NCBI RefSeq assembly: GCF_003751085.1
Contig: NZ_RJJY01000001.1
Location: 1,426,001 to 1,490,000, forward strand
Origin: Micromonospora sp. Llam0
Lineage (GTDB): Bacteria > Actinomycetota > Actinomycetes > Mycobacteriales > Micromonosporaceae
DNA: 64,000 nt
Reading direction: 5' to 3'
Program-made: the position numbers and the translations under genes
Shown: positions 32,182-41,287 of the stretch, piece by piece
How positions within the stretch are numbered: position 1 is the stretch's first letter
Layout: every line of letters begins with the position of its first letter
The notes under the pieces: generated by a model
Seen by the model: the letters and a program-made list of their open reading frames with translations, nothing else
What the model was told of the DNA's origin: nothing
Databases searched by the model: none

Positions 32182-32414
32182 GGCGTTACCACCCGCGCTA
32201 CCCGTAGCCCCCGGTGACAGCCGTTTCCGGCACCAGGCGGAACGAGGCGATCAGATCCGGCACGAGCCGGGACAATGGGTGTCATGAAGTGCACAGATTC
32301 GTGTCCGGGTATCAAGGTCGAGGCGTTACCAGGTGCGCATAGGCGTTACCACGCCCGGCTGGTGCTAGAGGGCTACCGGTAGCGCCCAGACCGCCGGGGC
32401 GATGGGTGTTACCA
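32182..32414 (+). repeat. Iteron-like direct repeats GGCGTTACCA
   Basis: Three exact copies of GGCGTTACCA (32182-32191, 32322-32331, 32342-32351) and one variant GGTGTTACCA (32405-32414) all point the same way. GGTTACCA also occurs near 32597. They lie in the gene-free interval between the hypothetical gene and the replication-relaxation gene. Binding sites for a replication initiator or a regulator are the likely explanations. Confidence 0.6.
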
Positions 32415-32643
32415 GCACGGCGGCACCGGTCCCGCCTACGTCGGAGCGGCCGGCGGCACCCCTTGCGACACGCTCGCGGTGCCGTACGCCGCTCGTGCCG
32501 TGCTGTACCGTTCCGTATTGATTGGTACGCGCCCCGTAGCGCAGTTACGGTGACAGTTCCCGTGAAGGCCGGGCCGGGGCAGCAAGTTGTAGTACCGGTT
32601 ACCAGATCTCGCGTACGCGCCGTCCGGCCGCGCAGCAAGATAT

Positions 32644-32717
32644 GGCAATTGGCCGCCAATCTCGCGGAGCGAGATATGGCCATTGCTTATCAATCTCGAC
32701 CGGGCGCGGTCGAGATT
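32644..32717. repeat. Cluster of nested dyads
   Basis: The cluster contains AATCTCGACC-(6)-GGTCGAGATT (32692-32717, perfect 10-base arms) and ATCTCG-(5)-CGAGAT (32659-32675). The second is enclosed by the imperfect outer pair GGCAATTGGCC and GGCCATTGC. The right-hand dyad could end transcription of the replication-relaxation gene; the whole could also be an origin or operator. The interval 32099-32733 has no supported gene. Confidence 0.6.
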
Positions 32718-32733
32718 CCAATGGTGCGGGTGG

Positions 32734-34422
32734 TCAGGGGCCGTCGGCTGTCTTGGCGAGCAGTGCTGTGATGAGGTCGGCCAGTGGGGTGATCGAGTGT
32801 CGTTGGGTGTGGGGTAGGCGTTGGTGGTGGTGGCAGCCGGGGCAGTTGTCGGTGTCGTTGGTGGGCAGGGTCAACCGGCAGCGGGCGCAGGCGGTGAGGT
32901 GTTCGTCGTCGAACGCGGCGGTGAGGGTGTCGCGGTGGGTGTGGTGGCGTTGCCACCAGGACAGTGCACGCCACCGCCGGTCGACGTGTTCGTCACGCCA
33001 CTCGGGATAGGTGAGCCGGACGCGGTAGTGGTTGTGGTCGGGGGGTTGCCAGTCGCGCCAGACGTCGGCCTGGGCTTGTTCACGGGTGCGGGAGTGGTCG
33101 AGCCGGTGGTGTTCGGTGGGGGTGAGTAGGCGTTGTCGTGCGAGGTGGGTGGCGGCGGTGTACCAGGCGGGCCGGTCGCCTCCAGTTGCGGTGAGGTGGG
33201 CGAGGTGGTGGACCTGGTGGGACCAGGCGGTGTGGTGTGCCCGGGTGAGCGCGGTGCGCAGCGTCTTAGCGGTGGCGGGGTCGTGGGGGTGGTGTCGCCA
33301 CCAGTCGGCGAGCGCGGCCAAAACGCGAGTCGTGTCGAGGTTGGGGGTGAACGGGTTGCGGGGGTCGTGATCGCGGTCGAACAGGTAGGCCAGCAGGTCG
33401 ACGGCGGCGGGGCCGAGGTCCGGTTCGAGTTGCTGTGGGTGGCGGGCCAGGTCGCGCAGGGTGTGGGCGCGTTGGCCGGCGAGTTCGGCGGCGTGTTTGC
33501 GGTGGTAGGCGGGTCGGGCGGCGGTGGTGACGGTGGCGCGTTCGGTGAGGATCGCGGTGATCGTGGTTTCGGCGGCCTCGGGGTCGGTGAGGTTCCAGGC
33601 GTGGGCCGTGACGGCGCGGGCGGGGTCGCGGACGAGGCCGGTCGCGGCGACGATGAGCCGGCCGTGTTCGGCGATCAGGTCATAGTCGGTGACGTGTCGT
33701 TGGTAGAGGGTGGAGGGTTTCTCTTCGCGGAGGTGTTTGGCGGCGTTGCGGGTGAAGGTGACGGCCCGGTGGGCGGTGGTGGTGAACAGCAGCAGGGGTG
33801 GGCAGTGCGGGAACCGACCCTGCCATGCCTGGTCGCGGGTGTAGGCGCGGTACCGGTCGAGTTTGGCTCTGAGCTGGTTCTGGGTCATGGAGGCGAGGTC
33901 GATCTCCACGAATGCCGCCGTCGTCCTTCCGTCGGGCAGGGTGGCTTCGTACACGGCGTCGGGGGTGAGGCGCTTGGTGGTGGTGCCGCCCCACGCGGAG
34001 GTGGGGCCGTCCCATTCCTGCCACCCGGCCCGGTCGGTCGCCCAGCCGGTCATGGTGAGTCCGGCGGGCGGGCCGTGGTCGCGCAGGGCGAGCCACACCT
34101 CGGTGATGGTGGCGGCGTGGGCGGAGAACATCGCCGAGGGTCGGCGGCCGTCAGCGGCGGCGGTGCCGGTGATCAGGCGTGCTCCGGCGGGCCGTAGCCA
34201 CCAGTGGTGGGGTGCGCTGCCGGTGTGGCGGCCGGGCCGGTCATAGTCGACCATGCCGGCGGCACGGAGTTGTTCGAGCCGGTACAGCACGGTGCGGGCC
34301 GGGGTCGATGTGGCGCGGGCGAGCTGGTCGGTGGTCATGACCCGGTGGTCGTTGAGCAGGAGCAGGAGTTGTTCGCTGGGGCCGCCGGAGGCCCGCAGCC
34401 GTAGGGTGGTTCCGGACGACAT
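32734..34422 (-). CDS. Replication-relaxation family protein
   Basis: This family is found on actinomycete plasmids and integrative elements and is linked to replication or mobilisation; its biochemistry is poorly known. The 562-aa protein opens with a winged-helix segment (SEQLLLLLNDHRVMTTDQLA, then TSTPARTVLYRLEQLRAAG), followed by the family core (HHWWLRPAGARLITG, SAHAATITEVWLALRD, PDAVYEATLPDGRTTAAFVEID). The His-rich C-terminal region ends in a four-cysteine zinc-ribbon-like motif, CARC-(11)-CPGC. The ATG at 34422 gives the usual N-terminus; the frame continues 68 codons upstream without family similarity and crosses a probable operator. Confidence 0.82.
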   Translation of the reverse strand: MSSGTTLRLRASGGPSEQLLLLLNDHRVMTTDQLARATSTPARTVLYRLEQLRAAGMVDYDRPGRHTGSAPHHWWLRPAGARLITGTAAADGRRPSAMFSAHAATITEVWLALRDHGPPAGLTMTGWATDRAGWQEWDGPTSAWGGTTTKRLTPDAVYEATLPDGRTTAAFVEIDLASMTQNQLRAKLDRYRAYTRDQAWQGRFPHCPPLLLFTTTAHRAVTFTRNAAKHLREEKPSTLYQRHVTDYDLIAEHGRLIVAATGLVRDPARAVTAHAWNLTDPEAAETTITAILTERATVTTAARPAYHRKHAAELAGQRAHTLRDLARHPQQLEPDLGPAAVDLLAYLFDRDHDPRNPFTPNLDTTRVLAALADWWRHHPHDPATAKTLRTALTRAHHTAWSHQVHHLAHLTATGGDRPAWYTAATHLARQRLLTPTEHHRLDHSRTREQAQADVWRDWQPPDHNHYRVRLTYPEWRDEHVDRRWRALSWWQRHHTHRDTLTAAFDDEHLTACARCRLTLPTNDTDNCPGCHHHQRLPHTQRHSITPLADLITALLAKTADGP

Positions 34423-34472
34423 CAGCTTGCCTTTCGCTGTCGCGCTGATAAGCGCATCCCTGGGGGAAGAGT

Positions 34473-34486
34473 TGACATCTATGTCA
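34473..34486. promoter_or_regulatory. Perfect dyad TGACATCTATGTCA
   Basis: A 6-base inverted repeat with a 2-base spacer lies 50 bp upstream of the replication-relaxation start. The position and symmetry fit an operator for a dimeric regulator. Confidence 0.5.
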
Positions 34487-35196
34487 GTCGCCGGTCCATG
34501 AAGATCGGCGAAGTCGGGTTGACCTGCGTGTTCACGCCGTGTTGGGCTGCGGATCGGGTGCAGAGCAGTCCGCAACCCCTGACAGCCGCACCGCACCGGG
34601 CACGGACCGACACCCGGACCGGACACCTTCTGTCAGTACCTGGACCGGGGTGAACCCTGCGAAGGCTGCTGTTCAACCTCGAATTATCCCGTTCAACTAT
34701 GAATCGGACACTCTCTGTCGGTGGTGGACTTCTGTCAGGAGCGGTGGTGACAGACACCTTCAGGGACTGGACAGCCCGCACTGCCACCGCCGCAACGGGA
34801 TCGGGTGGTGGGTGTCCGTTGGGTGGACCACAGCCCCGGCGCGAGCCGCGAGGGGCGAGCTACCCCTTCACCAATGGGATTACAGAACCGGGCCGCCGAT
34901 TGGAAAACCGCAGGCCACAGCCCTTCAACCTGAGACGCGATCCGTCGGCTTCATCCAGATACGCGCCGACTGTCGGCAAACACGGAAGACCGGGGTCCTC
35001 TACCTATAGAGGGGAAGCGTGGGTGGTCGAACTTTCCGTTCGCGCGAGAAAAATCTTGGCCACCTGCGCGCGTAGGCTCGTGGTCACGGCCGGGAGCGAC
35101 AGGTCCGCTCCGGTGGTGAGTAGCGACGAACGGAGGGCTGACGGGATGTCGACACCGCGCCGTACCGGCAACCGGCGTCGCTGACAGGGATACTCC
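34487..35196. other. Gene-free divergent region
   Basis: About 710 bp between the replication-relaxation gene (leftward) and the sigma-like gene (rightward). It contains two CTTCTGTCAG sites (near 34628 and 34730) and two related GTTCAAC-N4-AAT boxes (near 34672 and 34691). Open frames on either strand show no protein-like features. It probably holds two divergent promoters and their operators. Confidence 0.45.
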
Positions 35197-36054
35197 GTGC
35201 CCGCCCCGCACCAGCCGACCCCACTGTCCGACGCCGGACTGGGACCACCACGACGACGGGCCGACCTCACCGTCCTAGGCCAGATCGAGACCCAGGCCCG
35301 CACCCGCATCGCGCTGGACATCCCGAGCAACGTCGTCGACCCGGACATGCCGCCGACCCCGCTACCGATGGTCGACTTCCGCCTCCACGTCATGCGCGCC
35401 CCCGGCCCCATCCGGGACCGGGCCTGGCGGCACCTCGCCGAAACCGCCCGCGCCCACCGCGGCGACTGGAACCTGTACGCGCTCGGCGTCGCCTACCCGA
35501 AACTCCGAACCCAGGCCAACAAGCTCACCGCCCACCTCGCCCCCGGCCCGGCCGCCCAGGCCCACTACACCCTCGCCATCGAGTTCCTGTTCGCCCTGCA
35601 CCGCCTCGACCTGACCACACCGCAGCTCTTCCCCCGACTCACCGACGCCGCCTACACCCACGCCAGCGGACGCAAACGACAACATCCACCACCCCTGTAT
35701 GACCTTGATGCGCTGCCCGACGACCGCATCCCCCGCTCCGAGCACGGCAACCCCGAAGCCGATGCCAACCAGGAAACCGTCCACGACGTCCTGAACCGCC
35801 TCGTCGCCCAGGCCAACACCCGCACAGGCCGGCAGACGATCAGCGACACCCAGGCCACCCTGATCCGCCGCACCTACCTCAACGGCGAAACCCTTCGCGC
35901 GGTCGCCGCCGACCTGCACCTCAGCGAACCCAGCGCCTCCAAACAACGCTCCCGCGTCGCCACCACCATCGCCAGACTCCTCGGCCGACACGACCTCATC
36001 GAACCCACACCCATACGTCCGGCCGCCCGATACGACCCGCCCGAGCAGAGATAG
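35197..36054 (+). CDS. Hypothetical protein with sigma-70 region 4-like C-terminus
   Basis: A 285-aa protein. Residues 60-160 are helical and alanine-rich without a known signature. Residues about 215-262 (QTISDTQATLIRRTYLNGETLRAVAADLHLSEPSASKQRSRVATTIARLL) have the layout of a sigma-70 region 4 helix-turn-helix. No region 2 is recognisable, so it is not a normal sigma factor; it may regulate transcription of the element. The GTG at 35197 is used, with only a weak ribosome-binding site. Codon use is as GC-rich as the chromosome. Confidence 0.6.
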   Translation: MPAPHQPTPLSDAGLGPPRRRADLTVLGQIETQARTRIALDIPSNVVDPDMPPTPLPMVDFRLHVMRAPGPIRDRAWRHLAETARAHRGDWNLYALGVAYPKLRTQANKLTAHLAPGPAAQAHYTLAIEFLFALHRLDLTTPQLFPRLTDAAYTHASGRKRQHPPPLYDLDALPDDRIPRSEHGNPEADANQETVHDVLNRLVAQANTRTGRQTISDTQATLIRRTYLNGETLRAVAADLHLSEPSASKQRSRVATTIARLLGRHDLIEPTPIRPAARYDPPEQR

Positions 36055-36074
36055 CCACCACCGTGCCCGCCGGG

Positions 36075-36587
36075 TCAATCCGGAGGCGGGCCGCCGTCAC
36101 CAGCCAGCGCCGCCCGGGTGCCGAACGCCAACTCGATCTCCGTTTGCAACAGCGACAGAGCCTCCCGCGCCGGCGGATCGTCCTCAGAGATCCACATACA
36201 GTGATCCTTCAAGCCGTCCACGCACACCAACACCGGCCCGGCGAACGGCTCCCACGGAACGACCACGCTCCAGTCGTCCATCCCACCCTCGAAGCAATGC
36301 ACGAACAGGACCACACCGCCACGCCCGGCGACACGACCGAACTCACCGCCCAGGGCGATCACACGCGGCGCATGGTCGAAGGCAACCTGAGCGTCAACAG
36401 CGGAGGCCCACCGGACCCGCACCGCCGCAGCCGCCACGAAATCACTCAACCCATCACGCGGAGCCTCGGGGTCCGGATGCGCCAACTCCCACGCCAACCG
36501 CTCCGCCAACCTCCGCCGACGCAGCTCAGCTCCCCGCCACCGGTCAACATCAGCCACAGCGGCCTCCGACGGTCTGTCCGGCAGCAC
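36075..36587 (-). CDS. Hypothetical protein
   Basis: A protein of about 170 aa of unknown family. The N-terminal 60 residues are charged and helical (VDRWRGAELRRRRLAERLAWELA). The rest looks like an alpha/beta domain with VVLFVHCFEGGMDDWSVVVPWEPF and VCVDGLKDHCMWI. It has two cysteines close to the C-terminus and no signal peptide. The GTG at 36587 was chosen because family-like sequence begins near there; the frame stays open much further upstream with poor composition, so the start is uncertain. The 304 bp between it and the next gene should hold divergent promoters. Confidence 0.55.
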   Translation of the reverse strand: MLPDRPSEAAVADVDRWRGAELRRRRLAERLAWELAHPDPEAPRDGLSDFVAAAAVRVRWASAVDAQVAFDHAPRVIALGGEFGRVAGRGGVVLFVHCFEGGMDDWSVVVPWEPFAGPVLVCVDGLKDHCMWISEDDPPAREALSLLQTEIELAFGTRAALAGDGGPPPD

Positions 36588-36891
36588 GCTCCACCCCGTC
36601 AGCTTGACACCCTCAGGGCCGACAACGCGAGCCCCGTCTCTCGCCGCCGGGGAGTTGATGCCTGAGGAATGACCTGACGGTCGCGCCTTCGTGGTGTACC
36701 TGTGGTGTACCTGCTCATCCGGCCACAACTCGCTGAGAGCGGAGCAGGATGCTGGGCTTCGGCCTGTCCCACTCGGGATGCTTACCGGGTCCTGCCCACC
36801 GAGCCGGCTCCCGTTGGACGCGAGTGAACCTCGCTTTCTGCTGCCATCTGCGGCGACGTGTCCATACGAGCAAGAGGCTAAGGTGTAGGGC

Positions 36892-37593
36892 ATGTCTTCG
36901 CGGCGCACCCCTGCCAAGCGTGCTTCCGTCTCCCCGCGTAGAGCGAGGGAGCCTCGAAGTCCTTTGCCGCCACCTGAACTGGAGCTGTTTGAATCCGCAG
37001 AGTTAGAGTCCGAGTCGGAGCTTGAACGTCGAGCGTTCTACAGTTTGAGCCTGGCAGGACAGGAGGCTAATTCGCTGGCGTTCACGCAGTGCCGTTTCCG
37101 AGGTGCCGACTTGTCGGGCTGCCGCCTGGACCAGGTCGCGTTCACCGACTGCCTTTTCACGGACTCCAGCCTGGCCAATGTGCGCGCCGACGGTGGCAGT
37201 ATGACGAGGGCGCGACTAGCGCAATGCCGGGCGACTGGTCTGACCTGGGCTGACGGCTTGGTACGGGACGTCACCATCACTGAGTGCCGTGCGGATTTGT
37301 CAGCGTGGCGGATGACCGCGTTTGACGCGGTGGTGTTTGAGGGATGCAACTTGACCAGCGCCGACTTCACGAATGCCGACCTGCGGGGAGCAACGTTCCG
37401 GAACTGCGATCTGACCAGTGCGGTGTTCCACCATGCCGATATGGACGGTGCTCGGTTTCGTGGCTGCGACCTGGCAGGTGTTGGTGATCTGTCGAGTTGG
37501 CGGGGCGCTGTTGTGCATCACACGGATCTGATGAGCCTTTCTTACGGGCTCGCGGCTGCGGTGGGCATTCGTATCGAGGGTGATGACGCATGA
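36892..37593 (+). CDS. Pentapeptide-repeat protein 1
   Basis: A 233-aa protein with a basic, Pro-rich N-terminus (about 40 residues) followed by a right-handed quadrilateral beta-helix of pentapeptide repeats of the A(D/N)Lxx kind, clearest at residues 63-190 (FRGADLSGCRLDQVAFTDCLF and DFTNADLRGATFRNCDLTSA). Some members (Qnr, MfpA, AlbG, McbG) mimic DNA and protect gyrase from inhibitors; many have no known role. Its stop overlaps the ATG of a second such gene. Both read towards the carbamoyltransferase gene of the peptide locus. Confidence 0.85.
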   Translation: MSSRRTPAKRASVSPRRAREPRSPLPPPELELFESAELESESELERRAFYSLSLAGQEANSLAFTQCRFRGADLSGCRLDQVAFTDCLFTDSSLANVRADGGSMTRARLAQCRATGLTWADGLVRDVTITECRADLSAWRMTAFDAVVFEGCNLTSADFTNADLRGATFRNCDLTSAVFHHADMDGARFRGCDLAGVGDLSSWRGAVVHHTDLMSLSYGLAAAVGIRIEGDDA

Positions 37594-38225
37594 GGACAGG
37601 GCGGCGGGCACCGGCCCCACGGAGGGTAGTTGGAAGTGGTGACTGGCCGGTACCGATGTCGGCTCCGGACGGGCCCGCGAGGTTTGTGGGGTTGCGGTAC
37701 GAGGGGGCCGCGATCCGGGAGGTCGACCTGTGTGAGGCGACGCTTGAGGACTGCTTCTTCGAGTCCTGTACCTTCACCGCTGTTCGTTTCAACTGTACGA
37801 AGCTTGTCGGTTCGACATTCAAGGATTGCCGGTTTGCCGGCTGCAATTGGTGGGATGCGTCATTGACGGATTGCACACTCACCGCGTCGGTGTTCGACCG
37901 GTGCGATCTGTCTGGTCTGGAGGTGGAGGGCGGCGACTGGTCAGATGTCGAGTTGCTCGGCGCGGACCTCGGCACCGCCGAGTTCACCCGCGTAAGGATG
38001 CGTGGGGCGAATCTGAGTGGCGCGCGGTGTCAGGGGGTCGTGCTGCGCGATGTGGATCTGTCCAACGCGGGCCTTCGGGAGGCGGATTTCACCCGCGCGG
38101 ACCTACGGGGCAGTGTGTTGACGGCGTTCGATCCTCGTGAGGTTACGCTACTAGAGGCGATCATCACTCCTGATCAAGCGGTGGATATTGCGATGAGCCT
38201 TGATATGTCGGTGCGTGCTTCGTGA
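37590..38225 (+). CDS. Pentapeptide-repeat protein 2
   Basis: A 211-aa companion of the preceding protein. Repeats run from about residue 38 to 185 (REVDLCEATLEDCFFESCTF, then FTRVRMRGANLSGARCQGVVL and NAGLREADFTRADLRGSVL), with a short helical C-terminus after DPREVTLLEAIITPDQAVDIA. That tail is common in pentapeptide proteins of actinomycetes. The ATG overlaps the upstream stop (ATGA), so the pair is translationally coupled. Its last 62 bp overlap, convergently, the end of the carbamoyltransferase gene. Confidence 0.85.
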   Translation: MRTGRRAPAPRRVVGSGDWPVPMSAPDGPARFVGLRYEGAAIREVDLCEATLEDCFFESCTFTAVRFNCTKLVGSTFKDCRFAGCNWWDASLTDCTLTASVFDRCDLSGLEVEGGDWSDVELLGADLGTAEFTRVRMRGANLSGARCQGVVLRDVDLSNAGLREADFTRADLRGSVLTAFDPREVTLLEAIITPDQAVDIAMSLDMSVRAS

Positions 38226-39909
38226 CGAGGTAGGGGCCGAGTTGGAGGTACGCCAGGTCGGAGTTTAGGAGCACATCGACGGCGTCTGCGGCGGTGCGGG
38301 CGATGGGTCGGCCGTGCAGGTTCAGGCTCGTATTGAGCAGCGCGGCTCTGCCTGTGCGGGCATGGTAGGCGTGCAGGATCGCGGCGAGTCCGGTGGGACT
38401 GTCGTCGTCGACGATCTGAGGCCGACAGCTTAGGTCGGCGGGGTGAATCGCGGCGATCATATCGGTGGCCGCATCGGGTTGGATGTCGAAGCCGAGCATC
38501 ATGTAAGGGCTGCGCAGCTGGTCGGGGTTGCGGATGTAGCGGTGCTGGTGGCTGTTGAGGATCGCGGGCGCGAACGGCATCCAGAAGTCCCGTTGCTTGA
38601 TGAGTTGGTTCAGGCGTCGTGGCGCGTCGGCGTCGGCCGGATTCGCGAGGATGGATCGGTTACCGAGGGCTCGGGCACCGTATTCCATGCGACCGGCGCA
38701 GCGGGCGACGATCTCCCCGTCGGCCAGTAGCTTGGCAAAGACGTCGTCGATGTGGTCGGGCTCGTGTATGTGGAGGTCGGTGCCGGCTACCGCGTGGCGT
38801 GCTTCGTCGGGAGTGATGTCGTCCCCGAGGTAGCAGTCGGATAGCGGCTCAACGGCCCGGTGGCCCTGTACCACGGCGAGGTGGTGGTACAGGGCCCCGA
38901 TGGGGAGACTTTCGTCCCCGCAGGACGGGAACGCGGCGAAGGTGTCCACGCAGTCCAGGCCTGCGATGCGCTGGTTGACCTTGATGTTCATGAACACGCC
39001 GCCGCCGACGAGAACGTTTCGGACGCCGGTGGCGGTGACGGCGTTGCGGGCCCATCGGGTGACAAGGTCTTCGGTGAACAGTTGTAGGCCGGCGAACTGG
39101 TCGTCGAAGCGCCGGCCGCGTAGCCGTTGCTCGATGTCGGGCCAGGCGCGTTCGATGCTGAGGGCTGTGGTCCGGCGCAGGTGCAGGCCGCTGGGGTCCA
39201 GGCTGAGGTACCCGTGCAGGATGTCGGCGACCTCCCGTGCCCGGGAGGGACGGGCGTAGGGGGCCATGCCCATCAATTTGTACTCGTCCTCGTGGGGGGT
39301 GAACCCGGCAGCATGGGTGAACCAGAACCACAGCAGGCCGATCGAGTTGCGCATGTCGGTGCGCGCGATCTCGGTGCGCTGGCCGGCGGTCCAGGTGGAG
39401 ACGGTCGCGCAGGCACCGTCACCGAATCCGTCGCAGGTCAGCACGAGGTAGGGACGGTCGGGGTCGGTTCGTAGTCCGTAGTATGCGGCGGCGGCGTGCG
39501 CGGTGTGGTGGTCGACGTAGGTGATCCTGGCGGCGGTGATGCCGCCGTGGTGCAGCATGGCCGTGACTCGCTGCGATAGTGCGCCGGGTGCGGCGGCTAC
39601 CAGGGCCGCCTCCGTGTCTGTTATGGCCGGCTGCGCCTGCTGGTGGAAGCTGGCGAGTCGGTGTAGCCATTCTTCTCGGGGACAGTGGTCGACGGGTCCG
39701 GAACGGCTGCCGTATACAACTTCGGTGATGTCGGCGGGATCGGCGCCGACCGCGTGTAGGCAGGCGGCGACGGCGTGGTGTGGGAAGCCCATGTAGCCCT
39801 TGATCCCGGTCAGCCGCTCCTCCTGGACGCAGTGGGCGAGGTGCCCGTTGACGGCGATGGCTGCGGTGGCGTTGGCTCCGCCGTGGATGCCCAGCAGCAG
39901 ATCACCCAT
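38164..39909 (-). CDS. O-carbamoyltransferase of the NodU/CmcH/TobZ family
   Basis: These enzymes transfer a carbamoyl group from carbamoyl phosphate, through carbamoyl-AMP, to a hydroxyl of a sugar or natural product. The 581-aa protein has the N-terminal Kae1-like domain (LLLGIHGGANATAAIAVNG, EERLTGIKG, metal-site DHHTAHAAAAYYG, CDGFGDGACATVS) and the C-terminal YrdC-like domain (RMEYGARALGNRSILANP, KQRDFWMPFAPAIL). Both halves look complete. It starts eight bases inside the end of the preceding radical SAM gene, so it belongs to the same operon. The substrate is unknown; the peptide encoded upstream is the obvious candidate. Confidence 0.9.
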   Translation of the reverse strand: MGDLLLGIHGGANATAAIAVNGHLAHCVQEERLTGIKGYMGFPHHAVAACLHAVGADPADITEVVYGSRSGPVDHCPREEWLHRLASFHQQAQPAITDTEAALVAAAPGALSQRVTAMLHHGGITAARITYVDHHTAHAAAAYYGLRTDPDRPYLVLTCDGFGDGACATVSTWTAGQRTEIARTDMRNSIGLLWFWFTHAAGFTPHEDEYKLMGMAPYARPSRAREVADILHGYLSLDPSGLHLRRTTALSIERAWPDIEQRLRGRRFDDQFAGLQLFTEDLVTRWARNAVTATGVRNVLVGGGVFMNIKVNQRIAGLDCVDTFAAFPSCGDESLPIGALYHHLAVVQGHRAVEPLSDCYLGDDITPDEARHAVAGTDLHIHEPDHIDDVFAKLLADGEIVARCAGRMEYGARALGNRSILANPADADAPRRLNQLIKQRDFWMPFAPAILNSHQHRYIRNPDQLRSPYMMLGFDIQPDAATDMIAAIHPADLSCRPQIVDDDSPTGLAAILHAYHARTGRAALLNTSLNLHGRPIARTAADAVDVLLNSDLAYLQLGPYLVTKHAPTYQGSSQYPPLDQE

Positions 39910-41287
39910 GGTGGCTGGCCTCTCTGTTGGTGACAGCGTTGGTGAGCCAGGCCCACTCGGCGATCTTGAGTTCGGCGAGCTGATTCAGGCTGCCGGGCTT
40001 CGCTTCGTGCAGGCCTGCGAGCACCGGTGCTGCGGTCGTGGAGTACCAGTTGGTGAGTTCGTGATTGACGGCGGCGGCGGCCGGATCCGCGATGGTGAAG
40101 GCGCGGTGGAAGGGCGCGGTGACGAGCAGCCCGGCGGTGGCGATCTGCCGTTCGATGATGGTGCCGGGGATGACCTCCAGTCGGCTACGGGCCATGAAGT
40201 GCGGGATTCGGTGCCGCCCGAAGTGGTCCAGGGCGTCTAGCTCGTCGCGGAGCCTGTCGAGGGTTTGCCAGGGATGCCACAGGATGTAGCTGGCGACCGT
40301 CGTCACGCCGGCATCGTCGGCGGCGGCGACCACCTTCCGTAGGTGGAGCAGGTCCTGACGTTTGCCGTAGATCCGGCGCAGGGTGTCTGGGTTGAATGAC
40401 TCCACGCCGATGAGCATGCTGCGTACTCCGGCGTCGGCCAGGACGCCGACTGTGGCGGGGTCGAGGGTTTCCGCGCGTACGCTGATCGCGAGCGTGAGCG
40501 TGCCGGTAAGGCCGGCGGCTCGCAGGCCGTCGCGTAGTTCGACGGCTCGGCGTGCGCATTCGCTGCGGGTGCCGCCGAAGTCGGAGTCGCTGAACGCGAA
40601 GGCCGTCGCACCGGTCATCTTGTGCAGGTGGACGACGTCGGCCACTACCGGGGCCATCGGCAGGTCCCGCCAACCGCCGCCCGGCAGATCGGCGTTGTAG
40701 GCGCAGAACGTGCAGCGGGATCGGCAGCCTCGGCTGGCCGCCACCGACACCACCGCGTTGGCGCCGTACGGCAGATCCTCGGCGGTGAGAGACCGCAGCG
40801 ACGTGTACGTCGCCAGGTGCGCATGCAGGTGCGCGAGGAGCTTTGCGACGAACGGGTTATGCGTCACGCTGGCAGGACCGGCCACGACGTGGTCGACCGC
40901 CCCGTGCGCCATGAGCTCGCCTGCGGCTGACACCGCCAAGGGGCCGAAACCGATGACAGTCAACCGGGGGTGCCGCAGCCGCGCGGCCACCAGCTCGTCG
41001 GCGATGCGACGAAGTCGGGGCCCGTACGCGTCCGAGGTGAACAGGTGCACCACAAGCACGTCGAAGCCGGTGATGCCGGCGGCATCAGCGAGAGTGTCGG
41101 CGAGCGTCGCGGCGGGTCTGCCCCGGTAGTAGGCGTCCAGCAGGACGCTGTCGTAGTCGGCGGCGCGCAGGGACGCCTGTACCGCGAGGGCGTCTCCATC
41201 GACGTGGCGCTGTTTGAATCCGGACTCATACAGCGTCGGTGCCCACACGAGCACCCTCGGCCGGCTCGGATCGGTCACCGCAGGCAT
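39902..41287 (-). CDS. Radical SAM enzyme with B12-binding-like N-terminus
   Basis: The 461-aa enzyme has a Rossmann-like N-terminal domain (about residues 10-150, RVLVWAPTLYESG and RLTVIGFGPLAVSA) like those of cobalamin-dependent radical SAM enzymes, but the DxHxxG cobalamin motif is not visible. The radical SAM core has the cluster motif C188-x3-C192-x2-C195 in SRGCRSRCTFCAYN, followed by FSDSDFGGTRSECARR. The ATG at 41287 overlaps the end of the SPASM gene by 13 bases; a start seven codons earlier is possible. Its place between the maturase and the carbamoyltransferase suggests a tailoring role such as methylation or rearrangement. Confidence 0.87.
   Translation of the reverse strand: MPAVTDPSRPRVLVWAPTLYESGFKQRHVDGDALAVQASLRAADYDSVLLDAYYRGRPAATLADTLADAAGITGFDVLVVHLFTSDAYGPRLRRIADELVAARLRHPRLTVIGFGPLAVSAAGELMAHGAVDHVVAGPASVTHNPFVAKLLAHLHAHLATYTSLRSLTAEDLPYGANAVVSVAASRGCRSRCTFCAYNADLPGGGWRDLPMAPVVADVVHLHKMTGATAFAFSDSDFGGTRSECARRAVELRDGLRAAGLTGTLTLAISVRAETLDPATVGVLADAGVRSMLIGVESFNPDTLRRIYGKRQDLLHLRKVVAAADDAGVTTVASYILWHPWQTLDRLRDELDALDHFGRHRIPHFMARSRLEVIPGTIIERQIATAGLLVTAPFHRAFTIADPAAAAVNHELTNWYSTTAAPVLAGLHEAKPGSLNQLAELKIAEWAWLTNAVTNREASHHG

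Noticed and set aside
34699..35184. 161-codon frame in the gene-free region
   Set aside because: No ribosome-binding site, no protein-like pattern, and competing frames of equal length on both strands.
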